DNA of 64,000 bases from positions 496,001 through 560,000 of the forward strand of contig NC_085885.1 in the NCBI RefSeq assembly GCF_035222275.1, given 5' to 3'. The stretch is from Podospora bellae-mahoneyi. Its lineage: Eukaryota; Ascomycota; Sordariomycetes; Sordariales; Podosporaceae. The position numbers were made by a program, and so were the translations under genes. Below the pieces are notes generated by a model. That model had not been told where the DNA came from. It saw nothing but the letters and a program-made list of their open reading frames with translations, and did not search any database. Below, one piece after another: positions 33,334 to 45,085 of the stretch (position 1 is its first letter; each line of letters begins with the position of its first letter).

Positions 33334-36300
33334 TCAAGCCCCCTTCCTCTTCTCCTCAACCGGCGTCCCAACCTCGCTCTCCAGCGCAGTAATATTCGTC
33401 TCTGTCCCCAAAGCAGCAGGCGGATTAGTCCAGTCACTAGCCCCATCATCAAAATCCGACTCCTCACTACTACTGAAATCATCATCACCACCACAAGGAG
33501 TAACAACCGTCGTGCCACTGCTGACCTTTCTCAACTTGTCTCCAGTCAACGTCGGCTCTTCAGCTTCCTTTTCATTCTCAGACTCCGACTCAGACTCCGA
33601 CTCAGCTTCGACATGCTCAATATCATCGTCAGTAAACTCCGAGGCCGCGTCGTCAGCAGTCTTGGTTTCAGTTGTGGCGGCTTCAGTCTTTGGCTGGTCG
33701 ATGACCTCCTCCTCATCCTCGGATTCAGAGTCCGACGAAGAAGACGCCTCCTCCAGCTCGGGCGAAGAAGCACGGGAAGAAGCAGCGGCCTTGGCAGCGG
33801 CAAGAGCAGTCCCATCCTTTTGCTCAACCTCTTCCTCGTCGTTATCATCCTCAGACTCACTGCTCTCCTCCTCCTCAACAGCAGGAGCAGCAGCCCCCTC
33901 AACAGGAGTAGCCTCATCACCAGCCACCGACTCAGCCTCATCCTCCGATTCATCAACCCGAATCTCATCAACCTTGATCTCCTCAGTCTCTTGAGGAATC
34001 TCAACCTGCTCCTCCTCATCCTCCTTGACAACCGGGACATTCTCCTTATCCTCCCCCTCCACCTCTCGATCCCCCATCAAATCCCCATACCCCTTCCCAG
34101 CCTTGTTCCCACTCGCAGCCCTGCTCTTAGGCGTAGCCGCCATCGGAGTCCAGCTCTCTTTCCTAAGGCCCCTGTTCGCAGCACCGCCAGCAGGGTTCCT
34201 AACGCTCTGGCTTCTCTTGATGCCGCCGGCAGGGATGTTATTGCTGATCTGCGTCAAGCTAAAGTTCCTCTTAGCCTCAGGACTGAGACCAGACTGAGCA
34301 AGCGCGATACTGATCGCAGCCGAGGTGCCCCTAGCCTTGTTCGGACCGGCAGTATCAAGCGGTTGCTGTCCACTAACAACCCTCTTTCTGCTCAATGTAG
34401 ACGAAAACTCCCTGTTGCCGCCACCGGGTCCCTTCTTCTCGGGCAGGCCGCTGGCAGTCTTCTTCATGAGCAACACCTTGGAAAGATCCATGACACCCTC
34501 CAGCACCTTGCGCTCCATGTGCTCGGACTGGGTGGTGAGATCTTCAACCTCCTCACGGCGGAACTTGCAGGCAGCCTCGAGAGTAGACAGCTCAGAGCAG
34601 AGGTTGTTCTTGCGCGAGTTGAGATCCTCTTGGTCAAGGCGCAAATCAGCCAGGCTGGTCTTGATACGCTCCTCTTCCTCCTTGAGCTCGGCCAAGAAGG
34701 CAGTCTTGAGATTGTCGTGCTCAACGCGGAGGGCGGCATTGGATTCCTTGACTCTGGTCTCTTCTTCCATGAGGTTGGAGAGCAACTCAATCTTGAGACG
34801 ATCATTGTCCTCCTTCATGGAAGCACGAAGCTCTTCTTGCTCAGCCTTAAAGGTGGCCTTGAGAGCCTCTTGCTCAGCCTTCAGCTGGGCCTTGAGTTGT
34901 TCATGCTCCTCCTTGAGTTGGGCCTTGGCCTGCTCATACTCTTCCTTCAGAGCAGCCTTGAGCAAATCATTCTCCTCCTTAAAGGTGACCTGGAGCTTGT
35001 CGTTATCGGCGCGGAGCTGCTCATTGACCTCGCGAAGTCTGAGCTCTTCCTCCTGGAAGCTCTTGATGAAGCTCCCACGGAGAGCCTCCTGGTCAGCGCG
35101 AAGGCCGGCATTGATCTCTTTGAGAAGCGACTCTTCCTCTCTGAGATTGGCGAGATAGGTGTCACGGATGGTCTGCTGCTCTTCCCGGAGGGCATCGTTC
35201 AACTCCTTAAGCCTGCCCTCCTCTTCACGAAGGTTGGCCAAGAAAGTCTCCTTGAGCTTATCCTGCTCCTCCTTCAAGGCAACATTGGTCTCCATGATGC
35301 GTGCTTGCTCTTCCTTGAGGTTGGCGATAAAAGACTCCTTGAGCTGGTCTTGTTCAGCCTTTAGGGCGACGTTGGCTTCCTTGATCCGGGTTTGCTCCTC
35401 CTTCAAATTAGACAAGAAAGTCTCCTTCAGGAGCTCTTGCTCCTCTTTGAGGGACGTGATCGTCTCCTTGAGTCGGGCCTCTTCGCTCTGAAGGTTGGAC
35501 ATGAAGGCAATGGTAATCTGCTCCTGCTCTTGAGGAAGAGTGACAGAGATATACTGCTTGAGGCGCTCCTGTTCCTCGCGAAGATTGGAAATCTGAGCCT
35601 CAACCTGCTGCTTCTCCTCAAGCTTGCGCTCCAAGGCAACGATGGTCTCCTGAAGTGTCTTCTCCTTGTCCTCATGCTCATCGGCGATGCGTTGAGTCTG
35701 AGCAGCAATGAAGATGGCGAGCTCAGCAGCAGTGGCCTTGACCTGAGAGTGAACCTCATCAAGAGTGTCCAGCCGCCCGAACGCCTTGTCGGCAACCTCA
35801 GTATGGCCGACAAGAACATCAAGCTTCTCATTGACAACAGTGTCATCGTACTTTTCGACAGGAATCTCAACGCGCTCCTGGATAGCCTGGGCCTTGGTGT
35901 GGAGCTGCTCATAATGCTGACCAACCGTCGAGACGAAGTCTTCAAGGGTCTGAAGAATCTTGGGCTGGTACTCGGCAACCTGGTCATTGACACTGCCGAC
36001 CTTGGTGATGGCCTCTTGAACTATCTCACGAGTGAGGGAATGTTCAGTTTTGGCCTCAAGCTGGCCTTCATCAGACTTGGTAACAAGCGCCTCAACCCGC
36101 TCAAACACAGTCTTGGAAGCCTCCTCCATCCTCTCCATCGAGTCGGTGACAGCAGACCCAAGAGTATCAACCAACTGTTTAAGCTCTTCAGCAATAGCCT
36201 TGTTGCCAACAACTGCCGCCTCCATGTCGGCATCTCGCTTCTCACCCTTGGCAGCCCGTTCCTCATGAAGAAGCTGGAACTCGTCATACTTGCCCATCAG

Positions 36301-39300
36301 ATCAGCAATCCGCTCATCCAATTTGGCAATGACAGTGTTGCTGGCCGCTTGAACCTTCTCGTTGGTCTCCAAGTTGGCAGTCGAAAAACTAGCCTTGGAC
36401 TCCTCGACATCAGTCTTGAGAGCATCAAGCATAACCTTCAAGTCGTCGCCAACAGTGTCGTTCTTGGTAATAGCCTCCTTGATAGTAGTGCTGAAGCCAT
36501 CAAGCAAAAGATGAATCGAGTCCACCCCCTTTGCCCCCTCCTCCAGCTTGCCCCTCAACACGCCATGGAAGTCCTCCAAAATAGCCTTGACCTCCCCAAC
36601 CCGCTCACCGACACCGACAATCTCCGCCTGCCTATCCTCCGTTGCTTTCTGGGCATCCAGAGCATGGAAATCTATGCACTCCTTCAGCTCCCCAAGCTGA
36701 AGCTCGAGGTTGTCCATGTTCTCCTTTGTCGGCAGCGAAGCCAAATCAACCTTCATGATATTCTCAATGAGCACCTTGGTATCAAGACAAACCGCCTCGA
36801 CAGCCTCGACGTCGGTCTTGGTGATTCGCTCGGGGTCGTCCAAAGCCTTCTCATGGCGCTCTTTCATCTCGTCGAAAGCAGCAACGACCTGGTTGACCAG
36901 TGACTCGACCTTGAGAATGTCTTCCTTCTGAGAAACAATCTCCAACTGGCTAGCCACGCCACCCACGCTCTCTCTAGTCTCGAGGATGAGCGTCTCCAAC
37001 GCGTCGATGTTATCCTTCTTGGATAGGGTGTCAACATGACTGACCAGGCCGGCAAGGGATTCTCTGGTCTCCAGAATGAGTGCCTCCAAAGCATCAATAT
37101 GATCCTTGCGCACGCCCTGCTCGCCGTCAATGAGATCGTCCAGACGAGCCTTGGTATTGCGAAGAATGGTCTCGATGGCCTCAACATCCTCCCTAAGGGC
37201 GGGCTCATCATTCTCGCTCGGTACTCTTGGTTCCTTTGGCTTGCGGGGGGGCGGATCGCGGGTTGACATCTCAATCACCGTCGCCTGGATCTTCTTGAGT
37301 GCATCCTCCATCGAAGCAAGTGGGACTTGACTCGGCAACTTGGCAACTGACTCCTGTACCTGGCGGATCGTATCCTGCATGCGGCGGGCGTCTTCCTTGG
37401 ACATGGCATCGGGATCAGGAACAGAGGTAGCCTGCATCACCTCAACCTTTTTGCCCAGCTGGGTAAGCAAGGTCTCAAGATTTTTGATATCATCCTTCTG
37501 GACGGTTTTCTCAACAGGGATGATAGCTCTGACCTTGATCTCTTCCTCGTCGTTGTCCTGGGCCTTCTTCACCAAAGCTAGCTCGTTGCTGGTGCTCTTC
37601 CTCATGTCATCGATATCGGCTCTAACGCTATCGAGGCCAGCTTTCAGAGCTTCCAGAATTTCGTCATTGGCGGTGAGGTCGGCAGGCTTGTCGCGGAGGT
37701 TGTTAATGCTGACTCGGATATCGCCCAGGCCTTCCTGAAGCGCGTCGAGAATCTCAGTCAGCCCGGCAATCGGCCGTGAAGAAACCTCAGCCCTCAGGCT
37801 TGAAAGCCCCTCCTGAATAGCCATGAGAACTTCCTGGGTGTACATGCCAGCCTGTGGGGTGACAGGCACCATGCTAGAGTTGACAACCTCCCGGAGAGAC
37901 TCGAGCTCCTCCTTGAGCATGGTCTTGGAACTGTCAGTCGACTTGAGCACCAGCTCACCAACCTCGTCGCGGAAGCCATCAAGAGTTTTGAGCAAGTCCT
38001 GCATGAACTCTTCCTTGTCCTCGGAAGATGATGATTCGCCCTTGACGCGCTCAACGTAAGATTCAATCTCGGACCTGAGCTTCTCAAGACCGTCACTGTC
38101 AACGGTGCTCTTCTTGGACTCTTCAGTAGCAGCCTTGAACTCGGCAACCATGGCGTCCCTAATCTCCTGCAATTTGGCGAGAACCTCTTCATTACTAGCA
38201 GCTGGGCTAGTGGCATTGGCAGAAATAACTGCGGATCCAGATGACAGAGTCTGAAACTCCTTACGAACAGACTCCATCAAGTCGGCAGCAATCTCAGTCG
38301 TCAGATCAACCTCTTGAAGGCCACGCTTAACAGCCGCGACCATAGCCTCGGGGTCTTGGCTCTTGGCTGAATCTCCTTGCTCAAGCTCCTTTTTGACGAT
38401 ATCAATCACATCGGCCGCGATCTCAGTGGAAAGATCCAAAGCCCGAATACCTTCCTTGACAGCGTCGACAACATCAGCCTTGGACAACTCAGACTTGGTT
38501 GCACCTGAGCTGGAACCAGCAGCGGCCGCAAAGTCAAAGCCATCGAGTGTAGTCTTGACAGCATCTGACAAATCAAGCGAAAAGTCGAGTGAGTCGAGGG
38601 CGGACTTGACGGCCTCTTCAATGTCAGATTTCGAAACTGATGAGCCAGGAGAGGCATTCATCGGGATCTCGGAACCAGAAAAAGATGGGGGCGATGGCAT
38701 AGGAATATGAGAGCCCATACTAGCGCTTCTGGGCACCAGCGCCCTCTCATTGTTGGCCGAATGAGAAGAGCTGCCAAAGTTGTGGTCCTCCAGCACTTTC
38801 TTGACGGTCTCTGCTACAGACTTGGAGAGCGTGTTGGTCAAGTCCATCTTTTCCAAACCATCCTTGACTGCATCGGCAACATCGTCTCTGCTTAGGTCGA
38901 GGAATTCAAGTCCTTCCTTGACTGCGTCCGCAACATCAACGCGCGACAAGTCCGGTCGGGGAATCATGGCCGCCAGAGCCTCAATATCAAAGCCCTTGAA
39001 TCCTTGCTCAACCGCCTGTCGTACCTTTTCCTCCTGTCCCCTCAGACCTTCCTGTACAGCATCCAACATGTCATCAGACAAATCCAGTCCCTTCAAAGCC
39101 TGGCTCACGGCCTCAGCTACATCTCCCTTTGTGAACGGCTGTGTGACAAGCGCCTTAGAAACTGTTTTGCTGAAATCAAAGGCGTCCAAGGCATCGGCGA
39201 CAGCATCGATAACATCGTCCCTGCTAGCCCCCTTTGGTTCAGGCGGTGGCGGCATAGCAAGAAGTCCTTCTCTAACGGCATCAAGCACATCCTCCCGCGT

Positions 39301-41729
39301 GACCTCGTCACCAGTCTTGGGTGGCTGTGGAACCTCCCATTCTCCAAGGCACTCCGTAACTACCTCGAGAATGTCCTGCTTCCGCAACATCTCGACCTTG
39401 GGTGGCTGATAGTTTCTCAATCCCTCCGCCACAGCAGAGAAGACCTCGTCCCTTGTCGCGCCCATCGGTCGCTTGAAGTCAGCCAAGCCCTGCGCCAGAC
39501 ACTCGAGAACCTCCTCCCTCTCCAGCCCAATTTGCTGAATCTCGATCTCGGGTTTGTACTTCTCCCAAGCATCCTTTACAGCCTGCATGACGTCCTCTCT
39601 CCTCAAGTCGGGAGTCCTTGGGTGGGTATCCTTGAGGGCGGCGCGCATAGCGTTGTAGAGCTCCTGCGAGTCAAACTGATGAGCCTCGCGCGGACCGGTC
39701 AGCGCATGGGCCTCTGTCGAAACATCACCTCCACTACCGCCGGTATAGCGGTAATCCCTGAGGATCTTATTCATCTGCTCCGACATTTGGGCCAGGCCTT
39801 GCTCGATAATGCGCTGCATGTCCGCCTTGTTGCCGTCTCCCCCACCGTTGCTAGGCACGCCCTCAGCGAGCAATTCTTCAAACTTTTGCCCGAGGTCGCG
39901 TCCCATATGTAGCACCTCGCCCCGGAGCTTGACAACCAATGCCTTGACCTCGGCAGTAAGCCCGCCAGCGTTGGCCAAGCTATCTTTGACAGTTTTGATA
40001 GCCTTGTAAACCTCCTCATTCACGTCTCCACCGCCCTGCAAAAGTCGGCTCGAGTTACTAGGGCTATCATCGTCGTCATCTTCCCCAACATCCCAGCTGC
40101 GATTCTTGTTCCCGCCGCCGCCGCCGCCACCAGCACCGCCCGCAGCGGCAGCAATGACAGCCTGTTGTTGATTCTCCTTGATAAACCTGGCAAGTTCCTC
40201 GATTTTGTCAGCAGTGGCCATTCCAGAGAGTTTACCGGAAAGGTCCGAGAGTTTGTGGCCCAGGTTCTCCTGTCCCTCCTTGGTAGCCATATCCCGTATG
40301 ATCTTCTCTACCAGGGTGACAGTCGTCGAGTTTGTTCCGGTTTCCGAACCGACCAGGGATGGGGTGCTCAACATGGATTCGCGATCAAAGGAAGCTGCAA
40401 AGCTGTTAGGGGACGGAATACGCGGAAGAGAAAATGGCCGGACGGATTTACTGAGTTGAGTGGGAGAGGTGGTGTGATGACGACCTTCCAGTAACAGGGG
40501 ACCACCATAGAGGTCGCGGTTGGCCGCTCTGGCTTTGCTCTCGGTAATGAGGTCTCGGAGACTCTTGCGGATATCCTCGTCGCGGGCATTGGTCGCTTCC
40601 TTGAGGCTGAGAAGATCGGTGGCATTGTCACGGGAACGTCGACTAAGAAGAGACATTTCCTTTTGGAGCGTTGTCGCAATATCGGTGAGGGTAAGAATCT
40701 GGTTAGAAAGAAGATCCAGGGACTCGGGTACCTTGGCTACCTGGACCATGGCATGCGAATTGTTGGTGATATCTCCTAAGGGTTGTGCGTGCGCCTGCGG
40801 TTGGGGCGGAGGCGGTTGCGGTTTCTCGGGCTCCATGCTGGGAGGGGGGGGGTTGGGACCCATCGGGGAGCTGTAGAGATTGGTGTTGGTGCTAGGAAGG
40901 TGAGTGTTAGACTGGGTGCTCATATTCTGCAGCGCGAGCATGGTAGCTGACGGAGGGGGGGTGTTTTCTCCCAGAATACTCTGGTGAGTAGCCCGGCGGG
41001 CAGTCGGACGGATGATGGGTGTCAAACTAGGACCCGGTTTCAATGTTGACCTGTCATCGCCGCTGTGGCCGAAGTAGTCCTTCTCGTCCTTGGGTTCTAT
41101 CCAGGAGTTCCTTGCGTTTCTCGAAGGGGTAACGGGCCGGGTGTTCTTCTCGGGGGACCTTTGTACGGGAAGTTCTCTCGCCGGGGAACTGCCGGCCTCG
41201 ATCATCATGCTCATATCCTTGACCGAGGTGGGCTGGAGAGAGTTCATTCGGCGGTGGGTGTTGGCGCCTAGGGGGGCGGGAGCCATGCCTGGGATGGGCA
41301 ATGGGCGTTCTGGTGAGACTTCGAGGCGCTGATGCTTGGGTACGTGGGGCACCAGTGCGGCATTCTCCCGGGCCTTCTCAGCCAGGGCAGCATGGGCGGA
41401 CTGGATGGCACTACTAGTTCCTGTCCTCGACACGATGGGGGACTGGGGGTTGAGAGGAAGTGGGGGAGGAGCCCTCTCGGGGTCAGAGCTGTCCCACCTG
41501 TTCTTCATTAGCGATTGCCGAAGATGCGACATGGCATTGTGGGAGAGGATATCATAGCATGGTCATTGTGGATTGCCAGAAGTGGGATGTGAGGCAAAAG
41601 AAGATGGATGATGTGTGAGTGTGGTGAGTAAGTAACATACATGGGAACCAAGGCTCGGCCGTGATCCGAAAGAGAGGCGGAATGTTGGTGTCTTAGGTCG
41701 CGAGGGGTGTCCCTCTCGACGGGCGCCAT
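33334..41729 (-). CDS. Giant coiled-coil scaffold-like protein
   Basis: Proposed exons are 41641-41729 and 33334-41497, giving 2750 aa. The 143-nt intron runs from GTATGT to AACAG, and the join reads RALVPM-WDSSDPERAPPP. The alternative is an unspliced start at the ATG at 41532, which gives 2732 aa. Order of parts: a Pro-rich disordered start (to about 275), a short Ala/Gly tract, then about 20 copies of a 15-residue helical motif of form R-x-D-V-x-x-A-V-x-x-G-L (about 655-1330). Long coiled coils follow, then a tandem 29-aa coiled-coil repeat (about 2020-2315), a basic Ser-rich part (about 2400-2520) and an acidic Ser/Glu/Asp-rich tail. No catalytic domain, signal or membrane segment is seen. 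It looks structural, perhaps cytoskeletal, septal or polarity-related, but no family name is claimed. The 8.2 kb main exon has no internal stop. Confidence 0.85.
34640..35520 (-). repeat. 87-bp (29-aa) coding tandem repeat in the giant protein
   Basis: Within the coiled-coil part, a unit near LKEEQxxLKExFLxNLKEEQ plus nine residues recurs every 29 aa, at least five times in clear form, with half-units of LKEE/LKAEQ type after it. The same 87-bp spacing is visible in the DNA, for example between the units starting near 35262 and 35349. Confidence 0.75.
37590..39620 (-). repeat. Dispersed 15-aa helical motif array in the giant protein
   Basis: About 20 copies of a motif such as REDVLDAVREGL, RDDVADAVKDGL and KADVVDAVKEGI occur 25-45 residues apart, joined by short Pro- or Asp-rich linkers. 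Later copies drift (LTEILDALQEGL, NDEILEALKAGL). Copies differ in DNA, so this is an old protein-level repeat. Confidence 0.75.
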
Positions 41730-42762
41730 TGCGTTGATTGTGTTGATTATATGTAAATATCGTGGGTATCGTGGGTAAGTTAAGGGCGAGCGCTACTGGA
41801 ATGCTCTGGTGAGGGTGGAATGCGACGTGACTCGATACAAGCAAACAGTCGAGCAACGAACGGCAAATGGCAAACAGAAGTCGCTTTGTATAAAACTTCG
41901 TCGACGAGGGGATACCAGACGCCGGCCAAAGCACGACAACAAAAATGGGTATCGTGAAAAAAGTAAAGGTGGTGAAGCAAGCAGAAGGCTGGAAATGGTG
42001 CTCCTCTTCCGAGTGGGTATAACAAGGTCTTGATAAGGCCTGTCAATTGTGTAGTCCAAGAGGAGGGGCCGTCAACATGGAGCGGGCATGGAGCGACATG
42101 GGCGCCTGAGCTGGCGCCGTGCCCACCAATTACGACCAATAGCCCTTTCCTGTTGTTGATTTGAGTGGGTTCCCCCGGCAACGTGTTAACCGCGACCGGG
42201 GGCCATCCTTGCTTCCAGCTGCAGGAAGCACTGGCCAGCTGCCTTCTAGCCGTTATCGATAACCGCCAGAGCCTGTGACCAAAGCTTGAACCCTGTTGTT
42301 TTGTTTCCCATCGTCGGTGATGTGCCGTCATGGTGCAGCAGCACTGTCTTGAATGAATTTCCGGGAGACCGTCTCCATCTTTTAGTGCAGAGTTCGAATG
42401 ATCTCGAGTACCTGGCATCAGTTCAACAAACTACTGCAGCTACACTTCAGCATACATATAATATGCGTGTGTTCCCGTTGCATCCCAAGCATGAGAGTGG
42501 GGTCGAAAATACGGTGTGTGTGCGACTCAATCACTCGAGCAACCCCTCCGCAAGGCAACATTGGGTCTCTGCCAACTTGGTTCTTATAAATATTTCACGC
42601 GATAATTAATCTGTTGATGTTCATACAAGCGCTACCCCTGGCCGTTGTATCAAGGCTCCATCTCAAAATGAATCTATCTCAAATCCTCCCCCAACCAAGA
42701 TTACGCTAATTACAACATCATAAAGACTCTCCTCCTCCTCCTCCCCAGTGCGTGTGCCCCTT
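41730..42762. promoter_or_regulatory. Upstream region of the giant gene
   Basis: 1.03 kb upstream of the giant gene (-) and 3' of the secreted-protein gene (-). Open frames on the minus strand up to 42418 have no recognisable content. No repeat or RNA gene was seen. Confidence 0.4.
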
Positions 42763-43334
42763 TTATGGCCTGGTAGGCGCAACAGCAGTGACGGTGAACT
42801 GCGAGCACCTCTGGAGGCCGATATCAATTTTGACGAAAGCCTTGCTATCATACCCGCTCAAGCAAACGGGCGCGCCATTGGCCTGAATCCGGCCGTTGCC
42901 AACATCGAATCTGACAAACAGCAGGTCGTTCCTCGAGCAGTCCTCGGCGCGGAAGGTGGTCTCGTTGAAGGCAACGCAGGCTGTCTTGCCGACAAGGTCA
43001 CCACGAAAGGGGGCAGCAAAGCCCCGCTGGACAATGAGGACGTCGGTCCCCAAGATCTTGCCGGGAGTGACTTGTCTGTCGGCGTGTGTCCAGGCGCAGG
43101 CGGCTTGGACGATCTCGCCCTGTTGCATAAACTTGTCAGTGTGCTGGTTTTCAAAGTAGGTTCATGGGAAGAGCATACGCTGTTAGTGAAGGTCAAGCAC
43201 TCATTGTTGGGGATGCCGCCAATCTGCTTGAAGACAAGAGTATTGGGGCCCTTGACGGGTCCTGGAGGGACGAGGATTTGAGCCGTGGAGGTGGCAAGAG
43301 CGCTCAGAAGAGCAAGACCGGTGGTGACCTTCAT
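42763..43334 (-). CDS. Small secreted cysteine-containing protein
   Basis: Two exons: 43179-43334 and 42763-43119, with an intron of 59 nt, giving 170 aa. A signal peptide is clear (MKVTTGLALLSALATSTAQ). The mature part has six cysteines, in the contexts NECLTF, AACAW, TACVAF, EDCSRN, PVCLSG and QRCSQF, which could form three disulfides. No catalytic motif is seen. Small secreted proteins of this size are common in saprobic and plant-associated ascomycetes. Function is unknown; an effector-like or cell-wall role would be guesswork. A TATA-like element lies about 95 bp upstream. Confidence 0.85.
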
Positions 43335-43428
43335 GATGACTGGTAGAGGGTAGGTGATTGCAAGACTGAGAAGATGATACTGCTGCTGAGACCAAGAATT
43401 AATCAATCCAAAACGACAATCCGTCTGC

Positions 43429-43434
43429 TTTATA
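43429..43434 (-). promoter_or_regulatory. TATA-like element of the secreted-protein gene
   Basis: TATAAA on the minus strand, about 95 bp before the start codon at 43334. The position is plausible for a core promoter element. Confidence 0.45.
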
Positions 43435-44217
43435 CATCTTCCAAAACGATGAGAAGCATGATAGTATCATAGGTTCGCATAAAACTCAAGACAAAAATAG
43501 CATCCTTTACGTCGTAACAGCCGCTCGTCGATGATATCGGGAACTACAACCTAAGAAGCGTGGACTACAACCACAGCATGTGGGCTTCAGTCGAAAAAAG
43601 GACTGAGAAGAGACTGTTGAGTCCAACGGGGCTACATCTTCGCCTAAAATGCTACGAGTGCGACTTTAAAATCTGGTACCAGGATGCCAAGCCATGCGCT
43701 CAAGGTTCATCAAATTATTTTACCCGGTAGAAGTCATCTCCAACATGACTTCGCGCCGCGGCATCAGTCGGATTATGATACCACGAGATGCAGGCACCGC
43801 TACTAGGCAGGTAGGTATTCTGGTGGCGAGGGTCAAAACATACCTGCTTGGGTGCTTGGTATCTACACTATCATCACCATCTGTCATGCGCAGGCGTCTT
43901 CGAGGACGAGAGGGATGTCTTGCTGGGTGCAACCCCTGAACGCCATGCAGCCTCGCAGCTTCCCACATTATCATGTTCCTCTGATGAATATGCTCACTGA
44001 GCTCGGGAAAGCTTCCCCTTTTTGCAACATGGCCGGCCTCCTGCTCTTTTCGACGTCGCCGGTCTTCCGTTGCCCCAATACAGAAGAATCATCCCATCCA
44101 AGCTGTACCCCTGAGTCCTAACGTGTGAACTTCACCATCCAATAAGGGCCGCAACACTCATCCCATGTTGGTGTAAGTATGTACTCGCTATATCATGCCA
44201 TCTCATACACCTCCCCC
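43435..44217. other. Intergenic region
   Basis: Upstream DNA of the secreted-protein gene and the 3' flank of the PLP-homeostasis gene. No supported gene, repeat or RNA was seen. Confidence 0.4.
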
Positions 44218-45085
44218 CTAAGCAACAACAACAACAGCCTCACTCTTCGGCCCCCTCACCCCAAAAATCGTACTCCCCACCCTCACCTCATCACTCCCCA
44301 TCGCAATCGCCCCCTCAAAGTCCTCACTCATCCCCATACTCAACTCCAGCAGTCTCTCTTCCCCCAACCCAAGCTCCTTCCTCACCAAATCCCTCTGCTC
44401 CCTCAACACCTGAAAATCCTCATTCTCATTCTCCGGTGTCGTCTCCCTACTCCGTGCAATTGCCCCAATAGTCATCAACCCCAATAACTCCAAATTAGGG
44501 CACTCATTCTCGATCTTCTTGCACAGCTCCACTGTCTCCTGCCCTGGTGCACATCCCGACTTGGACTCTTCCCCCGAAGTGTTGACCTGCACATGAACTT
44601 TGATCTTGCCGAACATATCCGGGTTGGTCGCTGCAGCAATTTGATCACCGCGGTACTTGTCAAGGAGCTCAGCCTTTTTGAGGGTGTCGATGCTGGAGAC
44701 GCAAAAGAGGTTGGGGGTTTTGGCGAGGTTTTTGGTGTGTTTTGATTGAAGACCGCCGATGAAGTGCCATTGAATCGTCCTGGGGAGGAGCTCGGCTTTT
44801 TGGGTCAGTTCTTGCGAGTAGTTCTCCCCAAAGTGGAGGTGTTTTGTCTCAGGGGCTTCATGGAGGGCGAGGATGTCGTTTGCGGGTTTGAGTTTGGAGA
44901 CTGCTACGAGTCGTACCTGGGGGTTGGTGTTAGATATTTGTAATCTGAGATTTGAAGGTGAAAAGACAAAGACTCACAGGACGCCCCTTGGCAACGGCGG
45001 CGATTTTATCTTTGACGCCCTGTAATTGCGAGATGAGGGCGCTGGCTCTGGCTGGGTCTACTTTCATTTCGGCAGTCTCGCTCAT
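44218..45085 (-). CDS. Pyridoxal phosphate homeostasis protein (YggS/PROSC family)
   Basis: Two exons: 44978-45085 and 44218-44916, with an intron of 61 nt, giving 268 aa. The protein is a PLP-binding TIM barrel that buffers free pyridoxal phosphate; the yeast member is YBL036C. The PLP lysine is Lys44 in VAVSKLKP. Family motifs HFIGGLQSKHTKNL, VQVNTSGEESKSG, GLMTIGA and LSMGMSEDFEGAI...GSDEVRVGSTIFG are all present. The intron falls just before the VRLVAVSK strand. The length is normal. It is divergent from the AT-hook gene over 1.5 kb. The family call is firm. Confidence 0.95.

Noticed and set aside
33613-36903. Long plus-strand open frames (583 and 503 codons) opposite the giant gene
   Set aside because: They mirror the Glu/Lys/Leu-rich coding strand, are Leu/Ser-rich with no domain, and end where the repeat composition changes. 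Antisense shadows.
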